Program-made: the position numbers and the translations under genes
The notes under the pieces: generated by a model
Databases searched by the model: none
Told to the model about the DNA's origin: nothing
What the model saw: the letters and a program-made list of their open reading frames with translations, nothing else
Shown: positions 35,340 through 46,742 of the stretch, piece after piece
Layout: the number at the start of each line of letters is the position of its first letter
Position numbering within the stretch: the first letter of the stretch is position 1
Source of the DNA: Theristus sp. LFF4_11
Lineage: Eukaryota; Nematoda; Chromadorea; Monhysterida; Xyalidae
Direction: 5' to 3'
DNA length: 64,000 nt
Assembly (NCBI GenBank): GCA_030248135.1
Contig: JASANC010000625.1
Location: 43,267-107,266 of the forward strand

Positions 35340-35344
35340 ATAAA
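35339..35344 (+). terminator. AATAAA poly(A) signal overlapping the XK-like stop codon
   Basis: TGAATAAAG: the last base of the stop is the first base of AATAAA. The 3' UTR would be about 15-20 nt. Confidence 0.65.
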
Positions 35345-35583
35345 GTTAACAAATGATTGATTCGTTTACCTTGTGTTGTTGCGCCTCTAAATATATGTAC
35401 ATGTACATCAAGTCAATTTGGAAAACAACACTGTGGTGCACGATCAACATAAAACCACAAGCAGATCGATAATGTGTAATAAACCAAAGCAGTTAAGTGC
35501 TGGTTAGTCGTTGTTTTTGGCAGCGTCATCTGATTGGCGGTTTTCTTGTTCTGGTTTAAAATCACAGTGACTTTTAAATGAGT

Positions 35584-38500
35584 TCAGCGGCCACAGTCTG
35601 CCTCAAAGAAATCAGCATGTTTCTGTAGCACCTTGCGGACCTCCCTAAAAGTAAAAAAATGCGCTAGCACACATGAGCAGTCAGCACCACGCAGCAAATT
35701 TTTTCTTCAAATAAATTAAAGAGCACACCTATCCTTATCGTCGATCGGATCTTTGTGCCACTCAATGGCGTTACATTTTGCTTGCCAGTGTGACGGCACT
35801 AAATCCTGTAAACGGAAAAAACAGTTGAACACCGCATGAGACATAATTGTGAAAACTGAAAACACAAATGTTTGTTGCATACTTTCAAAATGAATCCAAC
35901 TGTACCTTATCATAATATCTGCCCACTGCCGACCACACAAACGGCTCATTTTCTACTTTCAAAATGTTCAGCATCATTTGTGCAATTGCTGTCATTGGTA
36001 ACGCATCGATACCGGCTTGCTGCACCGTGAACTTTTTCCTCGCTAAAAGAATCACGTCCAGAAGCAATTGTGCGCGACTAAACTTTGAAATCATCTGAAA
36101 TCGAAAAGAAATTTAATTGACATTAAAGTCTCACTTTTGGTATGTGGATTCACAAGTTGAACTAAAAACATAATCCACGACTGGCATTTTTAACGACGAT
36201 GCATTTGATTTACAAACAATAAACACAATAAAAAATTAAGCGATTGTTCGATCTGATTGACTTTTTCTAGTCAGATTGGTTTTGTCTAAATAATGCGTCG
36301 GAGAAATACGTTATATTGTAAAGTACAGTTAACATTTGTTTGACAGAAAAATTCTCAAATGCAAATTGCGTTTTCAGCATTAGAATGTTCAGTGAACCGA
36401 CCTTCAAAAGAGGCGATTATTACAGAACTCACGCTATTTTTGCCACTGATGATCAGATTGAACAGTGCCACGTATTGTTCGACCTCATAAGCAACCCAGT
36501 AGAAACCACGTGCATCCGGATTAATAATAAACCACGGTTGGTCACCGTCGAGAGTAATGTTGAGCGTTTTATTTTCTATAAATACAGGCACACAAAACTA
36601 AGCACGAAATGTGTGTTTGGAAAAGAAAGCTATTGTAAATTTTTTCAGGTTCTGCGACTCAATGGCTTTTGCAGGCGTGAAAGGAGCAATTCAAATTATT
36701 TTTGTTTCAAATTACTAGTTTCAAATTTATGCAGCAATTCAAAATCGCTTAAGTGACTCGGGCCTATTTAGGGGACTCGGATCACTTTGCCAATTTTGAA
36801 TTCCTGCGTCGTGCATGAAACTCTTTACCCATCTATGCGCGCATTGAGTCTCAGGACCAAAACAAAAGATCATAGTTATCATCGGGTTTACTGTTTGACT
36901 GTTTGGATAATGGTCTATTAAGAAGTTTATCTCCATTCAGTTGAGTTTCTTTTGTTTTTCTGTCTGATCATACCTTCTCCCGGTTCGAGCCACTCAAGCG
37001 CATAATTATTGGTGCCATTGTTACTGGACTGTGCGTTTTGTACCCAAATCGGCACGAAATACTGCTGGCTGTGTACAGAAGTTCAAGTAAAGCAGTCGTT
37101 GAGTGGGACTACAATACTACTACCCGTAGGCACACTACGGGCAAAGGACAGGGCGCAACCAATGACATTGTCCGCGTATGTACGTGTGTGCGTACCTGAG
37201 CTTACCGCGGATGCATGCATTTTTGGTCGATTTGGTCGACAAGGATCAAGATTGTGATTGTCGGTTCTTGTTGGTCGATGCTGCGTCACTGTATTTCGTT
37301 TTACGCTTTTTTATTTTGTCTAATTCAAGTACATGTGGAAATTTTTGCGAGGTGAATAACATCTGTCAACGACTGGAGATCTTATGCATCAGCAAACGAT
37401 TTGTTGAATAAATAAAAATGAGCAGATCAACCATTGAATCAGTGTCGCAGTCTACCAAATCAACCGAAAAGTGGCATCACAGTAAACTCCGATAGCACAA
37501 ATTAGCAGTTTTTCATTTGTAGTTTCGTCACGCCCAAGGTTTCGTCTATTATTCTTAGTTTAGTTTTGTCCTTTCCGTAGCAGTAATGTGGTTTCTTCAG
37601 TTGGAAAGATATTAAATGAATAATAGGCAGACTGACCTGGCATATTGCTGGACAGCCGTATCGTTCGATAAGTCTGCACTGAAGCTTTTGAGGATTCGCT
37701 GTTGTCGCGCGAGCACAATTTTATTGTTGACGCGACGCACAGACACGATCGGACAGCCGTTTTGAGTGATCCAACTGGTAAACGCCAGCCTCGTGTAATT
37801 GTCTGTCTAAAGTAAACAAAAATCGAAATTTTTTTAAAGTGATTAAAAAACAAAAATGCTGATTTAAAAAAATCGAAATTTTTGTTTAATATGATCTGAA
37901 AACCTTAATTTGGCACAATTTTTCGAAAGTTCAACAAAAATTTTCTGTGATATTACCTCGTGAAACCGTCAGCAGTCGATTTTGGACCGTTTTACCGACT
38001 GATTTTAGGCTTCGACAACATCTGCGATAAAGTTTTTGAGCGTCCCAAAGCTTGGCTTACAATTTCCGATGCAGATAAGTTGACAATTTGCCTCGCAGAG
38101 CGTCCGAGCTGCTCCGCTTGCAAGCGCTACGTTGTCTGCTTGCTGCTTCGTGTCGTGTCGTCGCGACATCATCAGAAGAATTGATCGAATTTCAAGGCGG
38201 TATGTTTGTCTTCACTTTACTTTAGCATTAGCTGGGGACAATTAGTGACGTTTTGGTGTTCAAAACACAAGAAGAGGCATGGTAACGGTTTGAAAAAGGG
38301 GTAATTGAGGTAACCAAAACAAAATCTGCAAAGTTCCGCCATACGGGAGTCATTCGGGAGGCGCTTGCATATCAAATGTGGTTCTTCGAACTCCCTGATT
38401 GATTTAGCACAACTTTGATTTTTGGAATTTTTTTAATTAAAAAAAAACAAAAATGACGATTTTTGTTTTTTAACAACCCTAGTCTAAAGAGTTGCAAGCG

Positions 38501-41500
38501 AAATTTCACATAAAATTGACATTGATAAAAACATTTTAAAAAATGAGCGCAATTTCAAGAAGAAAAATGCTTACAGTTTGTTAGTTTTTAAAAATTTCTA
38601 AATCGAACGCATTAAAACAAATTTCTCAACAGGAATTGCACTGAAAGCATATGGTTTTGAAAAGAAGTGTTGATATGCAGCAACAAAGAATTTACTCACC
38701 GTTATTGCATCCAGTAGATCTTCAAACTGTGCGGTTCCATTTTGGTTTTTTCTCAAATAAGTCTGAAACACGCTCGAGAATCAGACCTACAATCACAAAT
38801 ATTAACCAAACCCTATGTAATTAATGAATGCACCTGAATTCTGGTTCTCATAGTTCCTTCACCAAGGACGTACTTGAACATTTGTGTAACTGCAGCCCCC
38901 TAAAAGTAACAAAATATAAGTTGATGAAATCCCGTCATCAAGAGCTTACTGCCTTGTAACTTGTTTCCTTGTGTGCCTTTACCTGACAGACACTTTAAAA
39001 CGTGAAACAAAAAAAACAGAAAAGAAAAGTACTGCTGTTGAAACCTTTCTGTACGCTATGTCCGTAACCAATAATTCAGCTTGCTTAGAAGACTGTATGC
39101 TTTCAGCCGGTGGCGACAATGGTGGAACAGACGACAACACATCCGCATGGCGGCTCGCAATCAATTCATATAGGAAAAAGTCATCTTTCCATGCCTGCCG
39201 ATCGAATAAAAGAGTCGTTTGTTTACGGTGTTGCTCATTTTTTCTGACAGGTTGGGCGAAATAGAACAGTGTTCAACAAGCGTGTAACAAAAATCAAAAC
39301 GTTCGTACATCCACAAAGTCGTCGTCAGCTTCGTAGTCGTGGCCAACGTACTGGAAATATTGATCGAGACCTTCGTTCAACCAAAGATCGTTCCACCAGT
39401 TCAAGGTGACCATGTTGCCAAACCACTGGATGCACAAAAAATATAACAATCAAAACACAGATCAAGCGTTTAGGTGTGCAGAATGAAATGAAAACATTGA
39501 TGTGGCCTGTGGTGGGGTGGATGATGTACAGGGTGTTGCAAAAAACCTACAATAGGCGAAACGCATCGTACGTTTAGTTCAATAGTTTGGCACAAAATTT
39601 GAAACAAAATTTTCGAAATGTTTTCCATTGATTGCGTAAAAATTTTGTTAGAAAACTCCAAATTATGGATGGACAGCAATAATTTTTAAATCAAGGTTGA
39701 AAATCACACAAATTCGAGCTTGTTTCTTGCCATAAAGCTTACCAGAGGTATTTGCAAATCCACAAACACGTTGTATTTCAAGCAAAAATGTATACTGAAA
39801 ACAACTTTTGATTGTTCATATTTTTAAGGTTTCTCAACGGCTACGGTCCAAGTGGCAAAGACATTGAAACGGGCAAATAGAAACAAGCAAACAAAACTGA
39901 AAAACTCATAAATCGACAGTAAACGTCAACGAATGTGTCCCAGACCAACGATTTCTGATCATGGAGTTAAAAGCGTTGCTGCGCTTCATGTGATTGAAGT
40001 TTTCAAGATAAAATTTTAACACAATCAATGGCAAATAGTGCTCCAAAACCAAAACATGACATGACAGCAGAGACTCGAAAACGAGTCATTTTGTCTATCG
40101 TTGTTTTTTGCAACACTCTGTACTATTGCAGCCCGTTCGATTCCGGTCAAAAGAATTCTCAATCGGACAATTCCGGTCCCACGAATTTTCCTTAGCACGA
40201 ACAATGAACTGTTTGAAAGAGTGCTTTTGTTTGCAAATTATCGCAAATGCTAAATATAAAAATGACTGCAAAAATGAAAAAAAATTGAATTGAACAGTAA
40301 CACACGCCGGGTGTGGCACCTACTGAAAGCCATTTTTGATGTACATACAAAATGTTACCGTATGCGTGAGTTCATGCGATATAAGATGAATCATGTCGAG
40401 ACGTTTGTCTTTATCAGTGTTGTTTTTTTCCACGAGCAGGTACCATTCATTAAAGAGGATCAACCCCCAGTTTTCCATGCCAGGATATGGAAATTTTGGA
40501 ACTCCAAACATGTCTGAAAAGGTTGATTCCAATCACTGCAACAGCATTTGTCAGTAAACCCACTCCGTTATTGGAGTTGCTACATACTATTATCATTTTT
40601 AGGTTCTGCGACTCAATACGTTTGCAGACGTGTGGAAAAAAGCCGAACTAGTTTCAATTTTGATGTGGCAATTCAAAGTAGCCTAAGTACAGCCCGGCCC
40701 TATTTAGGCGACTCGGATCATTTTACCAATTTTGAATTCCCGCATCATGCATGAAACCCTATACCTAACTATGAGCGCACTGAGTCTCGGAATCAAAATA
40801 AAAGATACCGTATTACCCCCATTAAACCCCTCCTCCCATTAATCCCCCCCCCCCACCAATAAACCCTCACCCCTTCGACAAGTTTCCGAATAATCCTTTT
40901 ACAAATAATCCCCCATGGGGGTTAATTGTAAACCTGTTTGAAACACATACCCACCGAATTCAGTGGCTGAATGCCGTGACATTGGTGAAATTGTGCTACC
41001 AAAGGCCCCAAAGGGATGAGTTAATGGTAATTTCATTACAAAAGGCGGTTATAAAAGGAAATTTCTATGTAGAGTAGAAGTTTCTGCGACTTTCTTGCCT
41101 GCCATGCAAGGTATTTTTGCCATTTTTCAATGAACCCTCACCCCTAGAATTTGTTTGTAAATAAACCCCCCCCCTCCCCACCAATAATCTCTCCCCCCCC
41201 CCACCAATAAACCCCCACCCCTAAAAGTCGCTGACGTATTAATCCCCCATGGGGTTTATTGGAGGTAATATGGTACTACTATTTATATTGGCTCACTAAC
41301 CGACTTTTTGCGTTGACAGTGACATGTTCAGATACGTCTCCAATCTGTCAACAATTTTTGGAATCACACTGATTGCGAAATCGGCGTGACCGGCTGCGAT
41401 TCGGTCAGGGTCTCCCCAGACGCGGTACTGCAAGTTGACAAAAAAAATTCGTTCGAAGCGTTGTATTCGAAAAAAGCTTTGGGCTTGTTCATTTTAGAAC

Positions 41501-44500
41501 TGCGGAAAACAATAATTTTTGGTAATCTATAATACTAAAACAGGAAGACCGTGTGTCTGTGTGTGTGTCTTAGCGTGTCAATTTTGGTCGATTTGAATTG
41601 GCGCCAAGCTATTCTGAATTTGCCATATATCTATCATCATCTCTAGCTGCACTCCATTTTTATTTAATTTAAGAGAATTTTTTACTCTCTATGTTCTGTA
41701 AAAGTCCTAATCATCATCATTCTTATGCAATGAAAACAATCGACCACTTTGATTTGGCTGTTGCTGCTGTTTGCCAACTATTATCTTTCTTATTAAACGG
41801 GCCCCAATCAATATGCGTTTGCACGCAAAGATAGGGAAAAATTTTTATGGCTGTGCGGCAATTTGAAATCATCAAAACTTAACGTATTCTATCGGCAGAT
41901 TCGTGCAAAAAAAAATTGAGGAAAAAGCTAATCAGAATCTTTCCTTACTAAATAATTTTATTTTATATAGTATTCGAACTACGTTCGGGCGCGACACATC
42001 TTATCAGCTGTGCGGCTTTTCCACACATCATTCAACATTACGCCGCCTCCTTCACACGAAAAGATAGAACTTCAATCGAATTACAAAAGCTAACAAGAAG
42101 TAATTGATTGTTTCTGAACAAAAAATAGACTGTAGTTCCACAAGATATAGATTGCAGCATCAACAAAGATGTGGCCATGATCGACGGCGAAGCAGTGGAA
42201 CGGTCGACATAAAATCGATCAATTTTTTAACGAGAGTAAACAGTTGAATGATTCTAATCAGAAGAGGTTTTTTTAAATATTTTGGACGGGAATTTTAAAC
42301 GAAGCAGTTGGGTGTTGCTGATCAAAAATTGTTTTATCATACTTTTAACCGTCATGACAGTAAAATGCAACTCACTAAGATGCTTAAAAAATTGCTTTTT
42401 GAACGGGATAGCTGTTGCTGATCATACAAGATTGTTTTTATTATACTGAACAGAAATGACAGCGAAATGCAGCTGACTGAACCAGGTTGCTTTCAATTTT
42501 TTTTAAATATTTTAAACCGGTATCAGCTGATTGTTGCTGATCAAACGACATGTTTTTTAATTTTTTTTGAACAGGAATAGCAAAGATTGATTTTGATGCT
42601 TTGAGCGTGAATGACTGTTAATTTTCGCTCATCATCAAAAGATTGTTTTTTGATACCTTAAACGGGAATGATTTTTTAATATTTTGAACGGGAATAGCAT
42701 TTGAGTGTTGCTGATCAAAGATTATTTTATTATACTTTTACCGGTCATGACAGTGAAATGAAACTGACTAAAAAGATTGAAAGATTGCTGCTGATTTTGA
42801 ACGGGATTTCAAAAAGATTTTGAACATGATAGTTTTTGCTGATCACAATACAAGATTGTTTTTGTTATACTGAACAGAAATGAAAGCGAAATGCAGCTGA
42901 CTAAAACAGATTGCTTTTAGTTTTTTTAATATTTTAAACCGGTATCGGTTGATTATTCCAGATCAAACGACGTTTTTTTAATTTTTTTTGATCAGGAATG
43001 GTAGTTGAACGACATTTGACGACATGGAAAAGCTAACAAAACAAGATTGATTTTTGATATTTTGAGGGAATGGCTGTTAATTGTCGCTGATCAAAGAACA
43101 TTTTTGATACTTTAAACGGGAATGACAGTGGAATACAAAAAGAATGAAACTACAATTAAGCGATATTGAAGAAGGTAACAAATCAGAGTTTATCTTGATA
43201 CTTTAAATGGCAGTTGTTTGTTGCAAATTAAAAAAATTGTTTTTCATATTTTGAATGGCAATGCAGTTATGATTGTGTTGCTACTGTTGCTTGCAGATCA
43301 AAGAATATTTACGCTGAATTAAAAAAACAGCGGTTCTCATCAAAATGATGGCAAGTTGAAAAATAGTATCTGTGGCTCTGAATGATGCTGAAACAGCATT
43401 AACCAAATCACATAGTAATAAGTGATACAGTGACTAAATCAGGTTACGATTGAATCGACAGCAATAAACTCAGCAAAATCACATACTTGACAAAAAACAC
43501 TGTTTTAAAAAAACTGAAATGCTATGATTTTCAAAAAGTAGAAGCATCGACGGATACGATGTTCTTTAAAAATGAACGTTCATTTCTATGGTAAATCAAC
43601 AACAGTCGGTTGAAGCAGCTCAAAATCAAAATGCAATGCATTTTTAGTCCGGATCGTGGGCATAAGTCAAAAAACGAAAATCCACTCAAAAATAATAATT
43701 GTAGTTATCAGCTAACCGTGCCGTAGGCACGGGTCAATTTGCTAGTTTTCACTATGCTCGTAAAAAATCGTGCGGCACGCTAATTTTCGGAAGACATTTT
43801 CAGTGACTATCTTCAGAGGAGGACTTTATATGCACAGTATGGCCGAACAAACAAGGCAGTCCTTGTATTCTCTATCAAAGCGGAATCAGTCACAGACTAG
43901 GAGTTGTCTTTTCAAGAATACCAAGATAATGCCCAATCGTGTGTGCAGGGAGATTGAATGAAGCACGAAGATTGTAAAATTGTAATAATTTGTAAAACAC
44001 GTCAAGTTCGACACAATTGAATTTTTGAATGTCTTTTTTCTTTCGTTCAAATTTCGCGCGCTCCTTGCCCTCTGAAAATAGCGGCCACGTTTGCTCGGCC
44101 ATTCCGTGCATCTCGAGTGACTGACCAGACGACTGCCGCGAGTGACATTGACCTGCTTAAAGTCGCTCACTGTAACCGCAACCAGATACGAAGACATTCT
44201 GCGTGTCTGCACAAACTCCGTCAACTGTTGATACAGATTTGGCCTAGAAACAAAACAAAGAATGCAAAGTGCCACAAAGCCCCTTTGCGAAACTTTTCGA
44301 ATCAACTAAACTGCGCCTTCAACACAAAAATTCTGAGAAAGTGGGGAAGACACAAGACCGAAGATGGAAGTGGGGGGGGGGTACATACCTGTGAGGTGTC
44401 AAAAAATTTTTGGGCGCAGGGGTAAGGTGACACCAATCCCCGGGTCGCTTGCGGCTGTACCGGCTACTAATCGGTTCTAGAGGGCACAGTAGTTTCAGGG

Positions 44501-46742
44501 GGGAGGGTGTTGCACACCCATAAGACATGACAAGATTTTATCGAACTCGCGAAATTGCGATATAAAATTTTATTTTGCTCCCGAGAGTCTATTTTGGCCG
44601 AGGTAAACAAGTTTCATGCGAGAATTCAAAAGCGGGTAATAAGTGATCCGAGTCCCCTAAATAGTCACGAAAAATCATGTGATAAAGGGTACATTTCTTT
44701 CAATTTGGAAAAGGAGAACATTACGGATGCCCCCCTCCCACAAGGAGCAAACTGGGCTTAAAACTTGAAACTTAGAAAGGAACGTAGACTCCACCCGCCC
44801 CCTCTCCATCTTTGGCACTGATTCGTTGCTCTTCTGCCGCGGTTGTTGTGTGACGAAAAAATCACTTTTACTGTTAAACCCTGTTTAGTACATTTTCTGA
44901 CATGAACCACAACCGTTTATATTCGCAATATTTGCCCTTTGGGCGGCGATATTCGTTTGAGAGCGCCGTGCTGCCGTTTGGGTGCATGATGCTCAGTGTG
45001 AAGCGTGCTTTCATCGCAGGCTCATCGAACAGCGGCAGTGCCATGCGCGCGTACGGGCCTTCGAACTGCGTCACCACGAGAAAACTGCCGAGACGGTTGG
45101 CAAACGTTCGTTGTTAATCGTGATGGAAATGCAGACCCGTGCACTAATCGATTATTATTGGTGTTCACTTCAAATTTCAAAAACAAGAAACGGCTGTGCG
45201 GTGAACCTGCACTGACTGTGCATGTGCATCGGTAAGTGCACAAAGATGTGCATCTGCATGAGCATGTGCACCAACATGTGCATTGATTTTCTGCGTTGTG
45301 GCTGGTAAAATTACCACTGAAATCACGTGCAAGTCCCACGTCAGTAACAGTATTCGTAGCAGTTTTAGTAGCTCCCCCCTCATTTTCAGTGTTGTTGGTA
45401 ACTTGGGAACGTTGTTGTTGTTGTGTTGCACTGCAAACAAACAACGCACGCACCGCCGTTCAGTCGTGTGCTGCAGCGGCTCGGTGCGCACTGCGAATAT
45501 TCCCTTTTGATCCATTTCGCCCGCCCGGCCGTGTATCGGTGCGCTGTAGTCCTCGATGAAGATTATCACCTGCTCGCCAGATTCCAAGAAATCCGACAGA
45601 TGCAGATTGACCTCAAAAGAGAAAGGCTTTTTTTATTTATTTGTGCTTTATTCAAGAAAAACAGGCTTATTCTGATTTGGCTGTGGGTGGAGTCAGTGGA
45701 GCTCCGATCATTACAAGCTACTTATTAGTAATGAGCGAGTTGTGAATTTCAAAGTAGCCAATCATAACTTTCTTTCGTTCTGAGTGAAAACCTGTTGGGC
45801 AGATCTGCCTCTAGTGGGTGACTCCCGTCCAGTCCAGAACTCCAGACTCGGTGCGAAACCTAGTGTTTAAAATTTTAGCCCGCAATGATTATTTTGCAGA
45901 TATTTGGCACCGGCTTGCGGGCTCGAGTCACGAACAAGGTAGCGCATTGGTTCACACGGCTCTGTGCCCATCTCAACGAGGAGCCAGGGAGCCCACCGTG
46001 TGCGTGCATTTTGCGTGGCTCTGCCCTCACCAAACAAGCGACCGTTTCATTCATAATGCAACGGCTGCAATCAGCTGACCGCACCTGTTCGACGGCATCA
46101 ATCATCTCGATGCGACGCAGCAGGTTTTTATTGTATCGTTTCTGCGCTTTCGCCCAGCAGAACACCTCGGTCGCGGAATACTGCAATGGAAGATGGCGAT
46201 TTCAAAAGTGTGTAATGACCTATTTTTTAAACGTGTCCCGCTGAAATGACGTCATGTGCCGCCAAACATGCGCTTGCCGTTCACAGCAAACCAGACTTTC
46301 CGTTTAGCCGATTTCTTCCCGTAAACAAATGGTGAATGTCAAATCAGTCACACCAAACTGACATTTTAGTGCCTGTACTTTGTTTGACAAACGGGCGTTT
46401 CGAAAGCAAATGACGCCATTTTATCCCGGACACGTTTGAATAAATCCACAATATATAAAAAACAGCATCTCATATGATTGACATGTTGCACATGCCTGAT
46501 TGAGGTGGCGTGCCATTAGCGTCTCGGACGGGTCGTGTCGCCAGACGGTGGCGCGTGTGATGCGCAGCTGCACCTGGTGCAGACGGATCTGCGCGGTGCG
46601 CTGCTGACAGCTGGCCACGATGACGACGCTGCCCTGCACGGTGAACTTCGTGCCAGTCGGCATCACGTAGCCGGCGTACGGGAAGTGCGTCGCGAACGTC
46701 CAGTAGTACGCGTCAGGCGTCATGTCGCCAGGCAGTCGGTAG
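35584..46742 (-). CDS. M1-family zinc aminopeptidase (APN/ERAP-type), 17 exons found, 5' end missing
   Basis: Releases N-terminal residues from peptides, normally as a membrane-bound ectoenzyme. Exons in transcript order: 46742-46496, 46180-46085, 45611-45454, 45084-44914, 44243-44126, 41427-41301, 40513-40359, 39425-39309, 39194-39045, 38899-38834, 38762-38700, 37806-37637, 37068-36974, 36575-36433, 36094-35906, 35805-35729, 35644-35584 (733 codons plus stop). Seen are the start of the M1 beta-domain ([14 protein letters not shown]), [20 protein letters not shown], the substrate motif as PGMENWGL (GAMEN in most members), the zinc site HELTH with the distal Glu 18 residues on in WNDLWLNE, and the catalytic-Tyr region DIAYRKGAAV. 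The ERAP1-like C-terminal helical domain stops about 200 residues early. Leader or TM anchor exon(s) upstream of 46742 were not identified. The first junction appears to be GC-AG. Introns host a Helitron and two MITEs. Confidence 0.9.
36638..36880. repeat. Dispersed repeat family A, copy 1
   Basis: It shares GGTTCTGCGACTCAAT and TTAGGxGACTCGGATCA with further copies at 40597-40808 (direct), 44610-44690 (inverted, partial) and 63260-63560 (inverted). It lies in an aminopeptidase intron. No ends or coding sequence were recognised. Confidence 0.7.
37885..38030. repeat. Dispersed repeat family B, copy 1
   Basis: Homologous to 57280-57430: both read CTGAAAACCT, then TTGGCACAATTTTT, AGTTCAACAAAAA, TTTTGGACCGTTTTA and TTTCAGGCTT-like. 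Copy 2 ends in a GATTGATTGATTG tail, suggesting a non-LTR retrotransposon 3' end. Confidence 0.65.
39529..40120. mobile_element. 592-bp mariner-type MITE with TA target-site duplication
   Basis: The terminal inverted repeats are CAGGGTGTTGCAAAAAAC on the left and GTTTTTTGCAACACTCTG on the right, flanked on both sides by TA. The CAGGGTG end and TA duplication are typical of Tc1/mariner. The interior has no transposase frame, so it is a deletion derivative. It lies in the intron between the zinc-site exon and the next aminopeptidase exon. Confidence 0.82.
40597..40805. repeat. Dispersed repeat family A, copy 2
   Basis: Direct homologue of 36638-36880, ending where the C-rich MITE begins. A separate piece of the same family (CCCGTTCGATTCCGG...TTAGCACGAACAAT) lies at 40131-40205 and recurs at 63468-63540. 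Confidence 0.7.
40808..41273. mobile_element. C-rich MITE with inverted ends, copy 2 (aminopeptidase intron)
   Basis: Same ends (CCGTATTACC...GGTAATATGG), same C-runs and a core about 90% identical by eye to 2590-2800 (AAATTGTGCTACCAAAGGCC, GGAAATTTCTATGTAGAGTA). The C-runs differ in length between the copies. Confidence 0.85.
41526..43745. mobile_element. Non-autonomous Helitron, 2.2 kb
   Basis: The element begins TCTATAATACTAAAA, close to the common Helitron 5' end. It finishes with a 7-bp-stem hairpin (CCGTGCC GTA GGCACGG, 43716-43732), nine bases and CTAG. It is inserted between A (41525) and T (43746), with no target-site duplication. All are established Helitron hallmarks. The interior is built of imperfect ~300-bp repeats (ACGGGAATGACAGT, GTTGCTGATCA) with no Rep/helicase frame. 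It fills most of one aminopeptidase intron. Confidence 0.8.

Noticed and set aside
36402..36432. Aminopeptidase exon continuing to the GT at 36401
   Set aside because: That donor gives the wrong phase and a stop in the next exon; GTGAGT ending the exon at 36433 keeps the frame.
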